DNA from: Brassica napus
Lineage: Eukaryota > Streptophyta > Magnoliopsida > Brassicales > Brassicaceae
Reading direction: 5' to 3'
NCBI RefSeq assembly: GCF_020379485.1
Contig: NC_063452.1
Location: 32,077,608 to 32,141,607, forward strand
DNA: 64,000 bases
Every line of letters begins with the position of its first letter. Position 1 is the first letter of the stretch. Below are positions 11,193 through 21,180 of the stretch, one piece after another. The notes beneath the pieces were generated by a model that saw only the letters and a program-made list of their open reading frames with translations, was not told the origin of the DNA and did not search any database. A program made the translations under genes and the position numbers.

Positions 11193-12080
11193 TGATGTGC
11201 CCCAGTCCATGAATCAGTACATGGAACCAGCTCCGCATGGAGATCAGGATGTTCTGAACAATTCAACCGAGGTTCATCCATCCAACCGTACCGATCAGAC
11301 TGACCGAGCCGTGTACCGGATCGACCCGCGTACGTCCGGAATGGAGCTAAGGCTGGAACCACGTCCAGAAAACCGAACTGAGCGTACCAGAGCTCGTCTT
11401 TCCCGACCATCTCGTCAATCTAAGGACAATAGTCGAGCCAGATTTTGCTTGGGTCGTGAAGAACCTGAATACATACATGGATTCTCATCCGGCGGACCAT
11501 CCGGACAGTCATGCAGGAGTCCTTATCGTTACCGCCGTGCATCTATCAGGTTAGGATGAACCTAGACATTAGCCGAAGGGTTTCCTTGACCAGAACATGA
11601 ACCGAAGGGTCATCTTTGACCAATCTGCATGGAAGACTGAGTCTTTGACTCATTAATAAATTCTAGTCAATGTTTCTATTTTCTATGCCTTGTTTTTCCA
11701 TAATTCTTTTTAATTCTCTTTGAGTACAAGTAGTATAAATATCTAATCTCTTCCATGAATAAAATCAGTCTAAGTTTGAGTTTATTTTCATTTTTTTTCT
11801 TTTCTCTGAGTGAGAGAGAGAGTTCTTTAGCTAGTTCATTGGTGTCAACCGGCATGTTGATTTGGTGGTCAGCCAATTTATCTTTGTGTGTTGTTTGGTA
11901 GTTAACCAACGCAGTACATTCTTTCTTAGGTGGTTAGCCTTAGATCGTGGGTATATCAAGAGCCATTCCACATCTCTTGACAATCCTTTCATTCCATCTC
12001 AGTTCCAGAAGTGCCATTTTCCTTCTCGGATCATATCCTACATCCAGCTAAAGTGATCCCGCATATCGTAGGGTTCTTCA
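11193..12080 (+). repeat. Right outer LTR (type A)
   Basis: Pairs with 7941-8827. Starts TGATGTGCCCC and ends GGGTTCTTCA. The scattered differences from the left copy indicate an insertion that is not recent. Confidence 0.85.
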
Positions 12081-13004
12081 ACATGGGATGGAAAGTAGAT
12101 GGAAAGTAGTATACGTCTGTATGGTTGGTTTTTCATCAGTTGTTTCTCAATTTCCATGTAAATAAAAACAACGGAAACATATTGAACACGAAAGCAGATG
12201 AAAAGAGCAAAAGCATCAGAAGCTAGAGGCTATACAACCTAGACAAATAACATAAAGCTAAATCTCTTAGGTACATTTACATATGTGTATAGGCTGCAGC
12301 AATGTGTAAATTTAGTTTAGAACAACTAAAAAGACATAAACATCTCAGGTGGCAATAAACATCGAAGTAGGAACAAAGTTATAGTGGTGAATAACACGTG
12401 GAGCCGTACGATAATAAGTCATTCTCCACAGGGTTATGTTCCACCAGAAAGTTATAGCTCGTCGGCGATTGGTCGAACAGCCAAGGCGTGCGATCTGTCC
12501 ATAAATATGTAATAGATACCTGAGACAAGCACTCTTAATGTATAGACTATAGATATAAAAACATAACCGACAAACGTTCCATCAAGCTATGCAATAAAGT
12601 CACAACTTTTTGCTGATTCTTTCTTTCTGAAGCGAAACAATGTAGTTAAACTACTAATACGATTCCATTCTTCCACGGCCAAACATCTAATATTTTTTGT
12701 CACTTGAGCAACAAAAATGTTCCATTTAGAAGTTTTATTTTCATATGATTCAAGAACTCTAGAATAGATAATATATAGTTTTCTCAAACAATCTAGTATA
12801 CCAATCAGAAAAAAAAAACACATTTTCTTTCATCAAGAGAGTTATAATGTCTAATCCATCATAAGTGTTCCTTCAAGCTAGGGGCGAAACTCTACATAAT
12901 TTATAGCTTCTCCCAGGAGTCTAGTCTCTCATAATTTTTATTCAAGCTAGGAATGGAAACCAAACTGATATTCTATCTTCAAATTCCAAGTATAATGCAG
13001 CTTT
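12081..13004. other. Non-coding spacer
   Basis: No gene, repeat border or RNA feature that I can support. Confidence 0.4.
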
Positions 13005-13960
13005 TGTGAGATGTCAATCTAAGTCCCACATTGGAAATTAGACAAAGAAAAGTCTAATATATAAAGACATGTTCAACTCTAATTAGTACGAGGCCTTTTG
13101 GGAAGGAGCCCAAAAGTAAATTCTTGCGGGCCAGCCAATTAGGCCCACTCCCAAAGTGGACAATATCGAACTAACCGGATAATATAGAGTTGGACATGGG
13201 GCTCACACAATTCAAACAATTGGTATCAGAGCGGTTTGACGAGATTCTGCCAGAAGACCAAAATTCCCTTAAAGTAAGAATGAGACTTCAAGGTGGAAGA
13301 GAAGGTCTATGGCAGAAACGTCAAAAGATCATGGAACCTATGATGTTGTGGGAGAACATTCTCAAAGGAACGAGATGTTACGAAAGACACATTCTCAAAG
13401 GAAAGCCCTACGACTACTGGTACAAGGTGGTGCCAAGATAATCCGCTTAAGGAAGAATACACGAGATGGGTGTGGTCCTTAGCTTGAGGGGGAGAATGTG
13501 AGATGTCAATCTAAGTCTCACATTGGAAATTGGACAATAAGTGTCTAATACTCTCTTTGCTTCTCTCTGTTCTGAAATGTAAGATGTTTTGGGTAGTACA
13601 CACTTATTAAGAAAATTACTCTTTACCTAGAAAGTATCTTTAAAATTATAAACTAAAAAATACTCAACCAATTATAAAATAGAACTATTAAATTTGATTG
13701 GCTATACAGTTTTTGATAAACTTAAAGTTACCTAAAAAGATGAGAACATCTTATATATTGGAACATAAAAATTATTCTAAACATCTTACATTTCAGAACA
13801 GAGGGAGTATATAAAGAGATGTCCAAATCTATTAGTACGAGGCCTTTTGAGAAGAAAACCAAAAGTAAATCCATGCGGGCTTGCCAATTAGGTCCAAAGT
13901 GGACAATATCGTACTAATCGAATAATAGAGAGTTGGACATGAGGTTTAACAATCCCAACA
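13005..13960 (+). mobile_element. TRIM retrotransposon copy 1
   Basis: Terminal-repeat retrotransposon in miniature. The LTRs are 13005-13218 and 13497-13960; the second is enlarged by a MITE. The internal region is about 278 bp and starts with a tRNA-Met-type primer-binding site (TGGTATCAGAGC, 13221) and ends with the purine tract CTTGAGGGGGAGAA (13483-13496). It encodes no proteins. A short internal open frame (13190-13441) is probably not a gene. After the second LTR another primer-binding site appears (13961 on), so this is part of a tandem arrangement. Confidence 0.8.
13551..13807. mobile_element. Stowaway-like MITE inside a TRIM LTR
   Basis: The right end reads CTCCCTCTGTTCTG on the opposite strand, the Stowaway/mariner terminus. 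The left end carries the same CTCTCTGTTCTGAAATGTAAG after about ten extra bases. The subterminal AAATGTAAGATGTTTT occurs inverted at both ends. It sits between TA dinucleotides, and the matching LTR at 13005 has CTAATATATAAAG at this place, so the empty site is visible. Confidence 0.85.
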
Positions 13961-14204
13961 ATTGGTATCAGAGCGGTTTGACGAGATTCTACAAGAAGAC
14001 CAAAATTTCACTCGCCGAAGATTATACCAATTAAATTTGCACAAACACAAGGATTATAAGAACACAATTGTTATCAGATTCTGCAATGTGAAATACCAAT
14101 TGTATCAATCTGATACCAATTGTGTCAGAGCATATTATCTAATATCTAAGACAAAGAAGTGCAAGTTCTTATAATCTTTGTGTTTGTGCAGCTCTGATAC
14201 CAAT
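13961..14204. repeat. Spacer between head-to-head TRIM copies, with short inverted repeats
   Basis: It begins with a primer-binding site and about 45 bp of TRIM internal sequence. An inverted pair follows: GCACAAACACAAGGATTATA (14037 on) and its complement near 14170-14190. The block at 14070-14103 is also found inverted at 15274-15308, immediately after the last LTR of the cluster. Confidence 0.65.
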
Positions 14205-14897
14205 TGTTGGAATTATGTGAGCCCATGTCCAACTCTATATTATCCGATTAGTATGATATTGTCCACTTTGGGCCTAATTGGTTGGCCCGCATGTATTTAC
14301 TTTTGAGCTCTTTCCTGAAAGGCCTCGTACTAATTAGAGTTGAACATCTCTTTATATATTAGACTTTTCTTTGTCTAATTTCCAATGTGGGACTTAGATT
14401 GACATCTCACATTCTCCCCCTCAAGCTAAGGACCACACTCATCTCGTGTATTCTTCCTTCAGCGGATTATCTTGGCACCACCTTGTACCAGTTTTCGTAG
14501 GGCTTTCCTTTGAGAATGTGTCTTTCATAACATCTCGTTCCTTTGATAATGTTCTCCCACAACATCATAAGTTCCATGATCTTTTGACGTTTCTGCCATA
14601 GACCTTCTCTTCCACCTTGAAGAGTCCCATTCTTACTTTAAGGGAATTTTGGTCTTCTTGCAGAATCTCGTCAAACCGCTCTGATACCAATTGTTGGGAT
14701 TGTTAAACCTCATGTCCAACTCTTTATTATCCGATTAGTACGATATTGTCCATTTTGGGCGTAATTTTCAAGCCCGCATGGATTTACTTTTGGTTTCCTT
14801 CCTAAAAGGCCTCGTATTAATAGAGTTGGACATCTCTTTATATATTTGACACTCTTTATCTAATTCTCCAATGTGAGACTTAATTTTTTATCTCACA
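14205..14897 (-). mobile_element. TRIM retrotransposon copy 2, inverted
   Basis: LTRs at 14205-14411 and 14692-14897 on the minus strand. The primer-binding site complement (GATACCAAT) lies next to 14692 and the purine-tract complement TTCTCCCCCTCAAG starts at 14412. It is closely similar to copy 1 in inverted orientation, including the internal region. Confidence 0.8.
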
Positions 14898-15282
14898 TTC
14901 TCCCCCTCAAACTAAATATCACATTCATCTCGTGTCCCACAACTGACTTCGAGGATCTTCTGACTTTAATCTCTGCCACACACACCTCCCAATCCTTAAC
15001 TCGATGGGTCACATTCCTACTCGAATGGTATTTTGGTCTTCTTGCAGATTTCTCGTCAACCAGCTCTGATACCAATTGTTAGGGTTGTGAATTCCCATTT
15101 CCAATTCTATCTTATCTTATTAGTACGATATTGTCCACTTTGGACTTAAGAGACCAACCTGCATGGATTTACTTTTGGTTTCCTTCCCAAAATGTCTCGT
15201 ATTATTAGAGTTGAACATCTCTTTATATATTAGACTTTCATTTGTCTAATATCCAATGTGGGACTTTGTTTGATATTTCACA
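14898..15282 (-). mobile_element. Extra TRIM unit (internal part plus one LTR), inverted
   Basis: A purine-tract complement at 14898, a shortened and diverged internal region, a primer-binding-site complement (CTCTGATACCAAT) and a further LTR at 15077-15282. Together with copy 2 it makes an LTR-internal-LTR-internal-LTR tandem, the outcome expected from unequal recombination. Confidence 0.75.
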
Positions 15283-15936
15283 TTGCAGAATCTGATACCA
15301 ATTGTGTTTGTGCAGCTTATAAGAACTTGTGTTTGTGTTCCACATGAAGCTCTGTGACCACATGAAGCTTTGTGACCACCACCAGTATTATCATAAAAAT
15401 CAACGCTTTTTTGGCCGATCAGGTTCAACAACATCCAACGCAAGCCATTATCACCCAAAACCTCAACAGAGCTGTCTCCGCTAAACCCATTACCTCAGAA
15501 GATTCCCTTCACTAAGTGATTGAGGAAACAGAAACTCTCTCACGAACCAATCCACCAACCCTATATCTCACTTTTATTCTTTGTTTCTCGTGTATCCAAT
15601 CTTCCTCCCATTAACCAGAGAAACCCCTCAGTTGTGTAATGTCGTTCTTTATATCTTTCACTAAATGATTGTATACGAATGAAGACACATGTTCTAAAGT
15701 TTAGGATAAGGCGGGTCAAATTAAATTATATGGTTTAGTGATGTTATAAAATGATTGCGTTTAAGGCCAATGGCATATATTATAACTATTAGGAAAAAGT
15801 TAGGGTTAAGTACTAATTGTACTTCACTTTTAATAGATTAGATTGAATGTAGAATGAATCATTGTTAATTGGATTTATTACAGGTTACATAAAAATATAG
15901 ATGCATTGTTCAAGTCGTAGCTGCATTTCCTTCGCA
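15283..15936. other. Non-coding flank
   Basis: 15283-15310 repeats, inverted, a piece of the 13961-14204 spacer. The rest shows no supported feature. It could be degraded upstream sequence of the POT1-like fragment. Confidence 0.35.
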
Positions 15937-16262
15937 GGTAGAGGATTTTCTTCAGACGAGAATCGTCATTACCGAGTTTTGCTGACCCTGGAGGATCCAT
16001 CAGCAATTTTAGAGGCGTTCTTATGCGACAAAGACGCGGTTAAATAATTAAAAACATTTTGGTTTATGCCTCTAATACAGTAAACAGATAAATCATCTCT
16101 TATATGACCTCTAAACTAGAGTTTCTTTTACTGGCAGGAGTACTTTTGGGGCTTTGGGTTTCAGAACACAGAGATGTTTAGGAAGAAGTGGAATCAGTTG
16201 CTTGGGATAAGAAGGGGAAGCTCAAATCTTTGGCTACAAGAAATCCACCATGGATCGAGTGA
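15937..16262 (+). pseudogene. POT1-like (telomere single-strand-binding protein) fragment, broken
   Basis: Exon 1 (15937-16038) encodes NRHYRVLLTLEDPSAILEAF and then LCDKDA, ending at a GT donor. Exon 2 (16138-16262) follows CTGGCAG and continues EYFWGFG and later FRKKWNQLLGI. This order and spacing match, as I recall it, the C-terminal half of Arabidopsis POT1 proteins (TLEDPTARIHA, LCDKEAEYFFG, RKKLYKLLG, RNPPWIQC). After LLGIRR the matching sequence (RNPPWIE) continues in another frame and then hits TGA where Cys is expected. So there is a frameshift and a stop. Upstream OB-fold exons are not seen in the window. A captured or otherwise transposed fragment is most likely. Confidence 0.6.
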
Positions 16263-18600
16263 TGTATCTTCTTCTATTATAACCATAAAGCTGACCCTTG
16301 GAAAACAAAATTATACAGAACAATAGAAAATCTATAAATTAATATTCAATAAATTAATAAACACAGGTAAATTAATAAATTATTTTGGTCCTAAGTTGGG
16401 CCAATGTAAAATATGAGATAATTCAATAAAATAATAAGATAACTAAATTTTGATCCATATTTGGAAATCACAGGTTTATTTTTGAAATTAAATAAATTCT
16501 TTTGAATGAATTTCAATATAAGATAATGCATATGTTTGGCTAGATTTACCCTGTGAACCAAACAATACCAAATTGAAAAAACCAAAACCAAAATTAAACT
16601 GAATTTAATAAATAACCGAACATATCCTATATCTTTATAATAAAAAAACAGAAACCGAACCAAGGACCAAAAGAGTACTTGAATTTTTAAAATACAAATT
16701 ATATACCAACTTGTGTTAATTATATTTAATTTCTAATTAACCAAATATCCTAAAATACTATTTATAAACCAAATTATGCAAAAAAAATTACCCGAAGATT
16801 TTATTCAAAATATTTAAAATTATTCTAATTATCCGATATTTTTATCCAAAAACATAAATTACCCGATTTTTAAAGCGCAAGATATTTCACATTTGTGAAA
16901 ATTCATTAAAAACCTATCATATTCATTGTTAGAAATTGTACAATAAATAAGTATGTCCTATTTAAACCTGTCTTTTTGACTAATTCCATTAAAATCTTTA
17001 ACCCCTTTAAACCCATTTACTTTTTTTTTATAATAATATTTATATATTATTAAAAGAAAAGTACCAATAAATTATTCTCCTTAGTTTTCCAACTTATTTA
17101 CAAATTTATGCCATTGATGTAATTAAATGAACCTATCTTTAAGTAACCATTATTTTTTCCTATTTTATTAAATCATTTCATAAATCAAGTTTAGTTAAAT
17201 TTTCGTGTTTAACATATTTCCTAAAACTATTTAGCTAATTTTTAGGAATATTCAGTTTAAAATAAATTTGAACAATATTAAACCTGGATATTGTTACGAT
17301 TAATTCTTTTGAAAAAAATTCAAGTTTCATTTCGATATTAAAAAATATTATGAATACCCTTAAAATATATGTTTAACCATTACTGTACCATTATTTATTT
17401 TGAAAAATAAAATCTATATATGCTAAGGTTCGAATATCTTTAAATTACTTGTAGAAAAAGATGACGTGTTTGTAACTGAATATTCTTTTTAATATGACTA
17501 ACTCATGCATAAGATTATATATATTTCAAAAATTTCTAAAATATATGTTTAACCATTTCGGTTACTAATAATTATGTTCAAAAATAAAATCTAATACTAA
17601 GATTTAAATATATTTAAATTACTTGTAGAACAATATTAATGTTCTAACAGAATATTATTTTCATATGTATCTAAATCTCGCCATATGGCCAATATATGAT
17701 CAAAATATTTAAATTATTAGACATCTGGAAAACAATTTCATGTCAAAAGAAATATTATTCAAACATATCAATAGGTCAATATTTATAAGGTTTAGTCGGG
17801 CGCACCGGTCACTATTTTTTACAGCACGTAAACTATTTGATTATTGCCCAAAAAGAAAAACTATTTGATTATTGGGTTTATTGAATAATATACGTATACT
17901 ATAACTTCCCCCCTCTAAATTTTTCCTCAAATTCATCTATGGAAAGAGATGAACTTTGCCAAAAAAAAGAGAGACCAACTTAGGATACGATAAATCCTCA
18001 CCCTTTAGCTTGATTTTACCTGCACCATACAAACGCAAGGTTATTATATATTAACTTAAGAGTTATTTTTGGTTTCACTCTCTAGGTGAACCTCTAGGTG
18101 AACCAACCAATATGATTTCATTATTTCAAATTCGATATATTTTAGAAAAGAAAACAAAATATTGTCAAGTTATATTATATTATTAAAATAAAAAGATTAA
18201 AAAAAAATAGTAGTCACAGAAAAAAAAAATTTAAAAATATTTTTTTACGCCGTGAGCACTAAACCCTAAATCATGATCCCTAAACCCTAAATCCTAAACG
18301 ACGCTAAACCCGTAAACCCTTGGATAAATCATAAACTATATATGGGTGTGACCGGTGACCAAGAGAATGAGGAGAAATACTATGTTCCTTAATATTCCTT
18401 AAACTTTTTACCATGAGGAATATGTTTTCCTTTCCATTCTTCTTCATTTCTTGTTTGTAGAGAATTATAGAACAAATCAATTACTCATTAATTTTGATAA
18501 AGATCCTTCATTCCTCATCATTCTTAAAATTTTATTCCTACTCGTTCATTTCTTATATGTTCTGTTACAAGGCACACTTAAATAATGCTCTTAGCAAATA
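16263..18600. other. Long AT-rich stretch without genes
   Basis: Low-complexity A/T sequence with no supported coding region. At 18258-18320 there are several CTAAACCCTAAATC words that resemble telomere repeats but are irregular. 18350-18575 has a MITE-like ATTCCTCATT composition. Confidence 0.4.
18258..18320 (+). repeat. Degenerate telomere-like words (AAACCCTAAATC)
   Basis: Four to five variants of the plant telomere heptamer CCCTAAA separated by unrelated bases. They are too irregular for a functional telomere array and are common in Brassica repeat DNA. Confidence 0.5.
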
Positions 18601-21109
18601 TCTATATATATAAAAAAATGTTGGTCTCTCTCCTGTGAAGACACCTCAGCGCCACGTCATTAAGTCGAGTGTTCTGGTCTCGACACGTGTCCGTCAACTC
18701 CAAAGTGCTGCGTTTCAATTAATAAGATAAGTTTAATTTGGGCTTGCTAAAAAACCAAGAAGTTTGACTTAGGATGAGCCATACAGCAAGACTATTATTT
18801 TTAAAGTTGGTGTGTACGAAAAACATTATTTGACTTAGGTTATGACATGTTTCTTCTTCCTCCCGCTGAGAAAAAACTGCAACGTTACTGTTCTCTGTTA
18901 GATTTATTAAATACAATTAATGTTTTCATTAATATCACCGACCCACTCATCCAAGACGTCTCATTTCATACATCTCCTATCTCAAATTGTTGTGGATTTA
19001 CACCTATAAATAAGTGAATTTAATTCAGTGAAGATCATCACTTTTTCCTTCTAAATCATTCTGCAGATTTCTACAGTCTTTTTTCGATTGTCGACAACAG
19101 ATTATTCTGTGTTGATAGCTGCTTGATTATGAAACAAATGTTGCTGTAGATTTGCTTGATAATCAGCTAGAATCTGTTTTCCAGTGATTTATTCCCACCA
19201 GATAACCAGTCTCCGATCTAATCGAGGAATATTTCGAGACTTTGTTCTTAATTCTCTCATGTCTTGCGATTGATAGACTCTACTATCAGGAATAAAATCT
19301 CAGGTCTTCGGGATTCTAATCCTAATCTATCCTCTTAGTTGATGCGAGTTGGGTACTTTACCTCCTGATGCTTCCTGGTTTGCCAATTTAGCAGATGATT
19401 TCTTTCGTGCACTCCATCTCTTGGATCTTCGTCAATCTTCGACAAAACCAAAGTCTGCATGTATTTTCCAGAATTGACTTTTCCTCTACTTGATTGGGTT
19501 TTGATGGGCCTCTTCGTGATTCTATCCAATGAGATACTAACATGGGCAACTGGTTTCGTTGATATAAAACTCTAGGCTATTATAATACTAGGATTTTTAT
19601 TTGAAGTCTCAATCGAATCTGCCCTATTGGGGATGTAATATTTTACACTTCTTTGTTATAATTGAATATCAGCTCTCAAATAAATAAATAAACTGAAGAG
19701 ATAAAGACGCATTTGATTTTTCTCAAGGCCTTTATTTTAAGATGATGGTGACGAAAATATGTATTAAAAAATAGAGTAAATAGCTTCTTTACGACTGTCA
19801 AATCATATATTTTTGTTAACTTTATTGAATATAGTTATTTAGTAATGTTAAATCAAAGCCCGATTCAAAGAAATACAAATACAAAGTAGTAAATGCCAGT
19901 TTTGTAATTTGCAATTTCTTTTATTAATAAACATTATTTCTTCTGAACAATAGTGTTTTTTTTACTGAAGCGAACAATAGTTTCCTATTAAGTTCTATAT
20001 TTATTACGGAAAACAAATTAAATAATGCATTTTCATTTAATCTATACAATGTATACTGTCTGTAAATGTTTTGAAAATCTTCGTGACAAAAAAAATAAAA
20101 AAAATCAGTATTCATTTAACTTTTAATAAATCCTTAAAACCCTAAAAATAAGAGAAAATAACAAAAACATGCCATTTAGGTTTCAATTCAAATAGCACCA
20201 GACTTTGACGTGCAAGTGAGATAGTTTCAGTCTCTTACTTTTTTCTTACCTCTTCCAATAAAACACAAACATTTTTTTTTTAACAAACTTTAGTAAGTAA
20301 ACTATTTTTTTTGTGTTCCAAACAAAAAAAAAACTATTAGCGCCAAACTTATGAGTTTATATGGTGCTAAACATGTTGTTGCCCTTTAAGAATAAGAGAA
20401 CAAACGGTCTCCGGCAATCTTTATGTGAGTTTCCAAGTAGGGCTGTTAAATATTTCTTATAAATCACTGGAAGAATATGAAACTTAGGGCTGAGACTTAA
20501 ATTGCATGTTAATTTTGAACTCAAGTGGTTTTTCAAATAAAGTTAAAAATTTCATGTTAATTTAACCTCCGAGCTAATACTTACAGTACTAAAAACATTT
20601 CAAAAAAATTTTAAAATCGTCTACCTATCATACCACCACTAAAAACTCACTATTAATTTTACAGGGCCACATACGAAAACCAAAAAGAATTGTCATATTA
20701 ACCCAAACAACATTTAAAAGACAAAATATAAGGATCAGTTCACGGATTCAAGCTTCCTACTTTAAAAGGGCCAAACACTGAAATTGAAATATAACAAATA
20801 AATTATTTAGATGTTAATATATAATAAATCACTGACATTAACTAAATGTGATTTTTTTAAATACTTTAATAAAAAAAATTCAACTGAAAATGATATAATA
20901 ACTCAATCATAGTAATATCATAGAAGCAAAAAGTCAAACAAAAATTATTTACAAATTAACTAACCAATAATTTAAATTAATAAAATAGTATATCTCATAC
21001 GCATCTTTTGCAAATGTGAACCTAAAACACAAATTACAAAATTATATAAAAAATAATAACATAGATCACAAGTAAAGTATATCCCGTCCGTAGGGCGGGC
21101 CAACCCTAG
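18601..21109 (+). mobile_element. Complete non-autonomous Helitron
   Basis: The 5' end reads TCTATATATATAAAAAAATG at 18601 after a host A. The 3' end has a GC-rich hairpin (CCCGTCC, GTA loop, GGGCGGG, 21083-21099, one G-T pair) followed ten bases later by CTAG (21106-21109) and a host T. This A|TC...CTAG|T structure, without target duplication, defines a Helitron. No Rep/helicase reading frame is visible in the 2.5 kb, so it depended on an autonomous partner. Its 3' end lies 71 bp before the start codon of the next gene. Confidence 0.7.
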
Positions 21110-21135
21110 TATATTATATACACGTTTATAATGTT
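21110..21135 (+). promoter_or_regulatory. Probable TATA region of the NLP2-like gene
   Basis: TATATTATATA immediately follows the Helitron terminus, 60-70 bp before the ATG. If it is the functional TATA box, everything upstream of it in the present promoter is Helitron sequence. Confidence 0.4.
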
Positions 21136-21180
21136 TTATTTTATCAAATCGTCTTTCATCAAACATCAAAGTAGGTGCGG

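Larger units (their letters stand above)
7941..12080 (+). mobile_element. Non-autonomous LTR retrotransposon with three LTRs
   Basis: The outer LTRs are 7941-8827 and 11193-12080. Both begin TGATGTGCCCC and end GGGTTCTTCA. The flanks ACGTG (7936-7940) and ACATG (12081-12085) look like a 5-bp target duplication with one transition. Inside, after the first primer-binding site, there is only about 195 bp, ending in a purine tract. Then comes a different LTR (9023-9920), a second primer-binding site, a gag-like reading frame and a purine tract directly before the right outer LTR. No protease, reverse transcriptase or integrase is present. It must have moved using another element's enzymes, and its middle probably arose by recombination between two related elements. 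Confidence 0.8.

Noticed and set aside
13190..13441. 83-residue open frame inside a TRIM
   Set aside because: TRIMs are non-coding; the frame starts in the LTR, crosses the primer-binding site and shows no domain.
13221..15090. Repeated TGGTATCAGAGC words considered as tRNA genes
   Set aside because: Only the primer-binding complement to the tRNA 3' end is present; no cloverleaf can be formed around them.
18258..18320. Telomere-like CCCTAAA words considered as an interstitial telomere
   Set aside because: Too few, irregularly spaced and mutated to be a telomere array.
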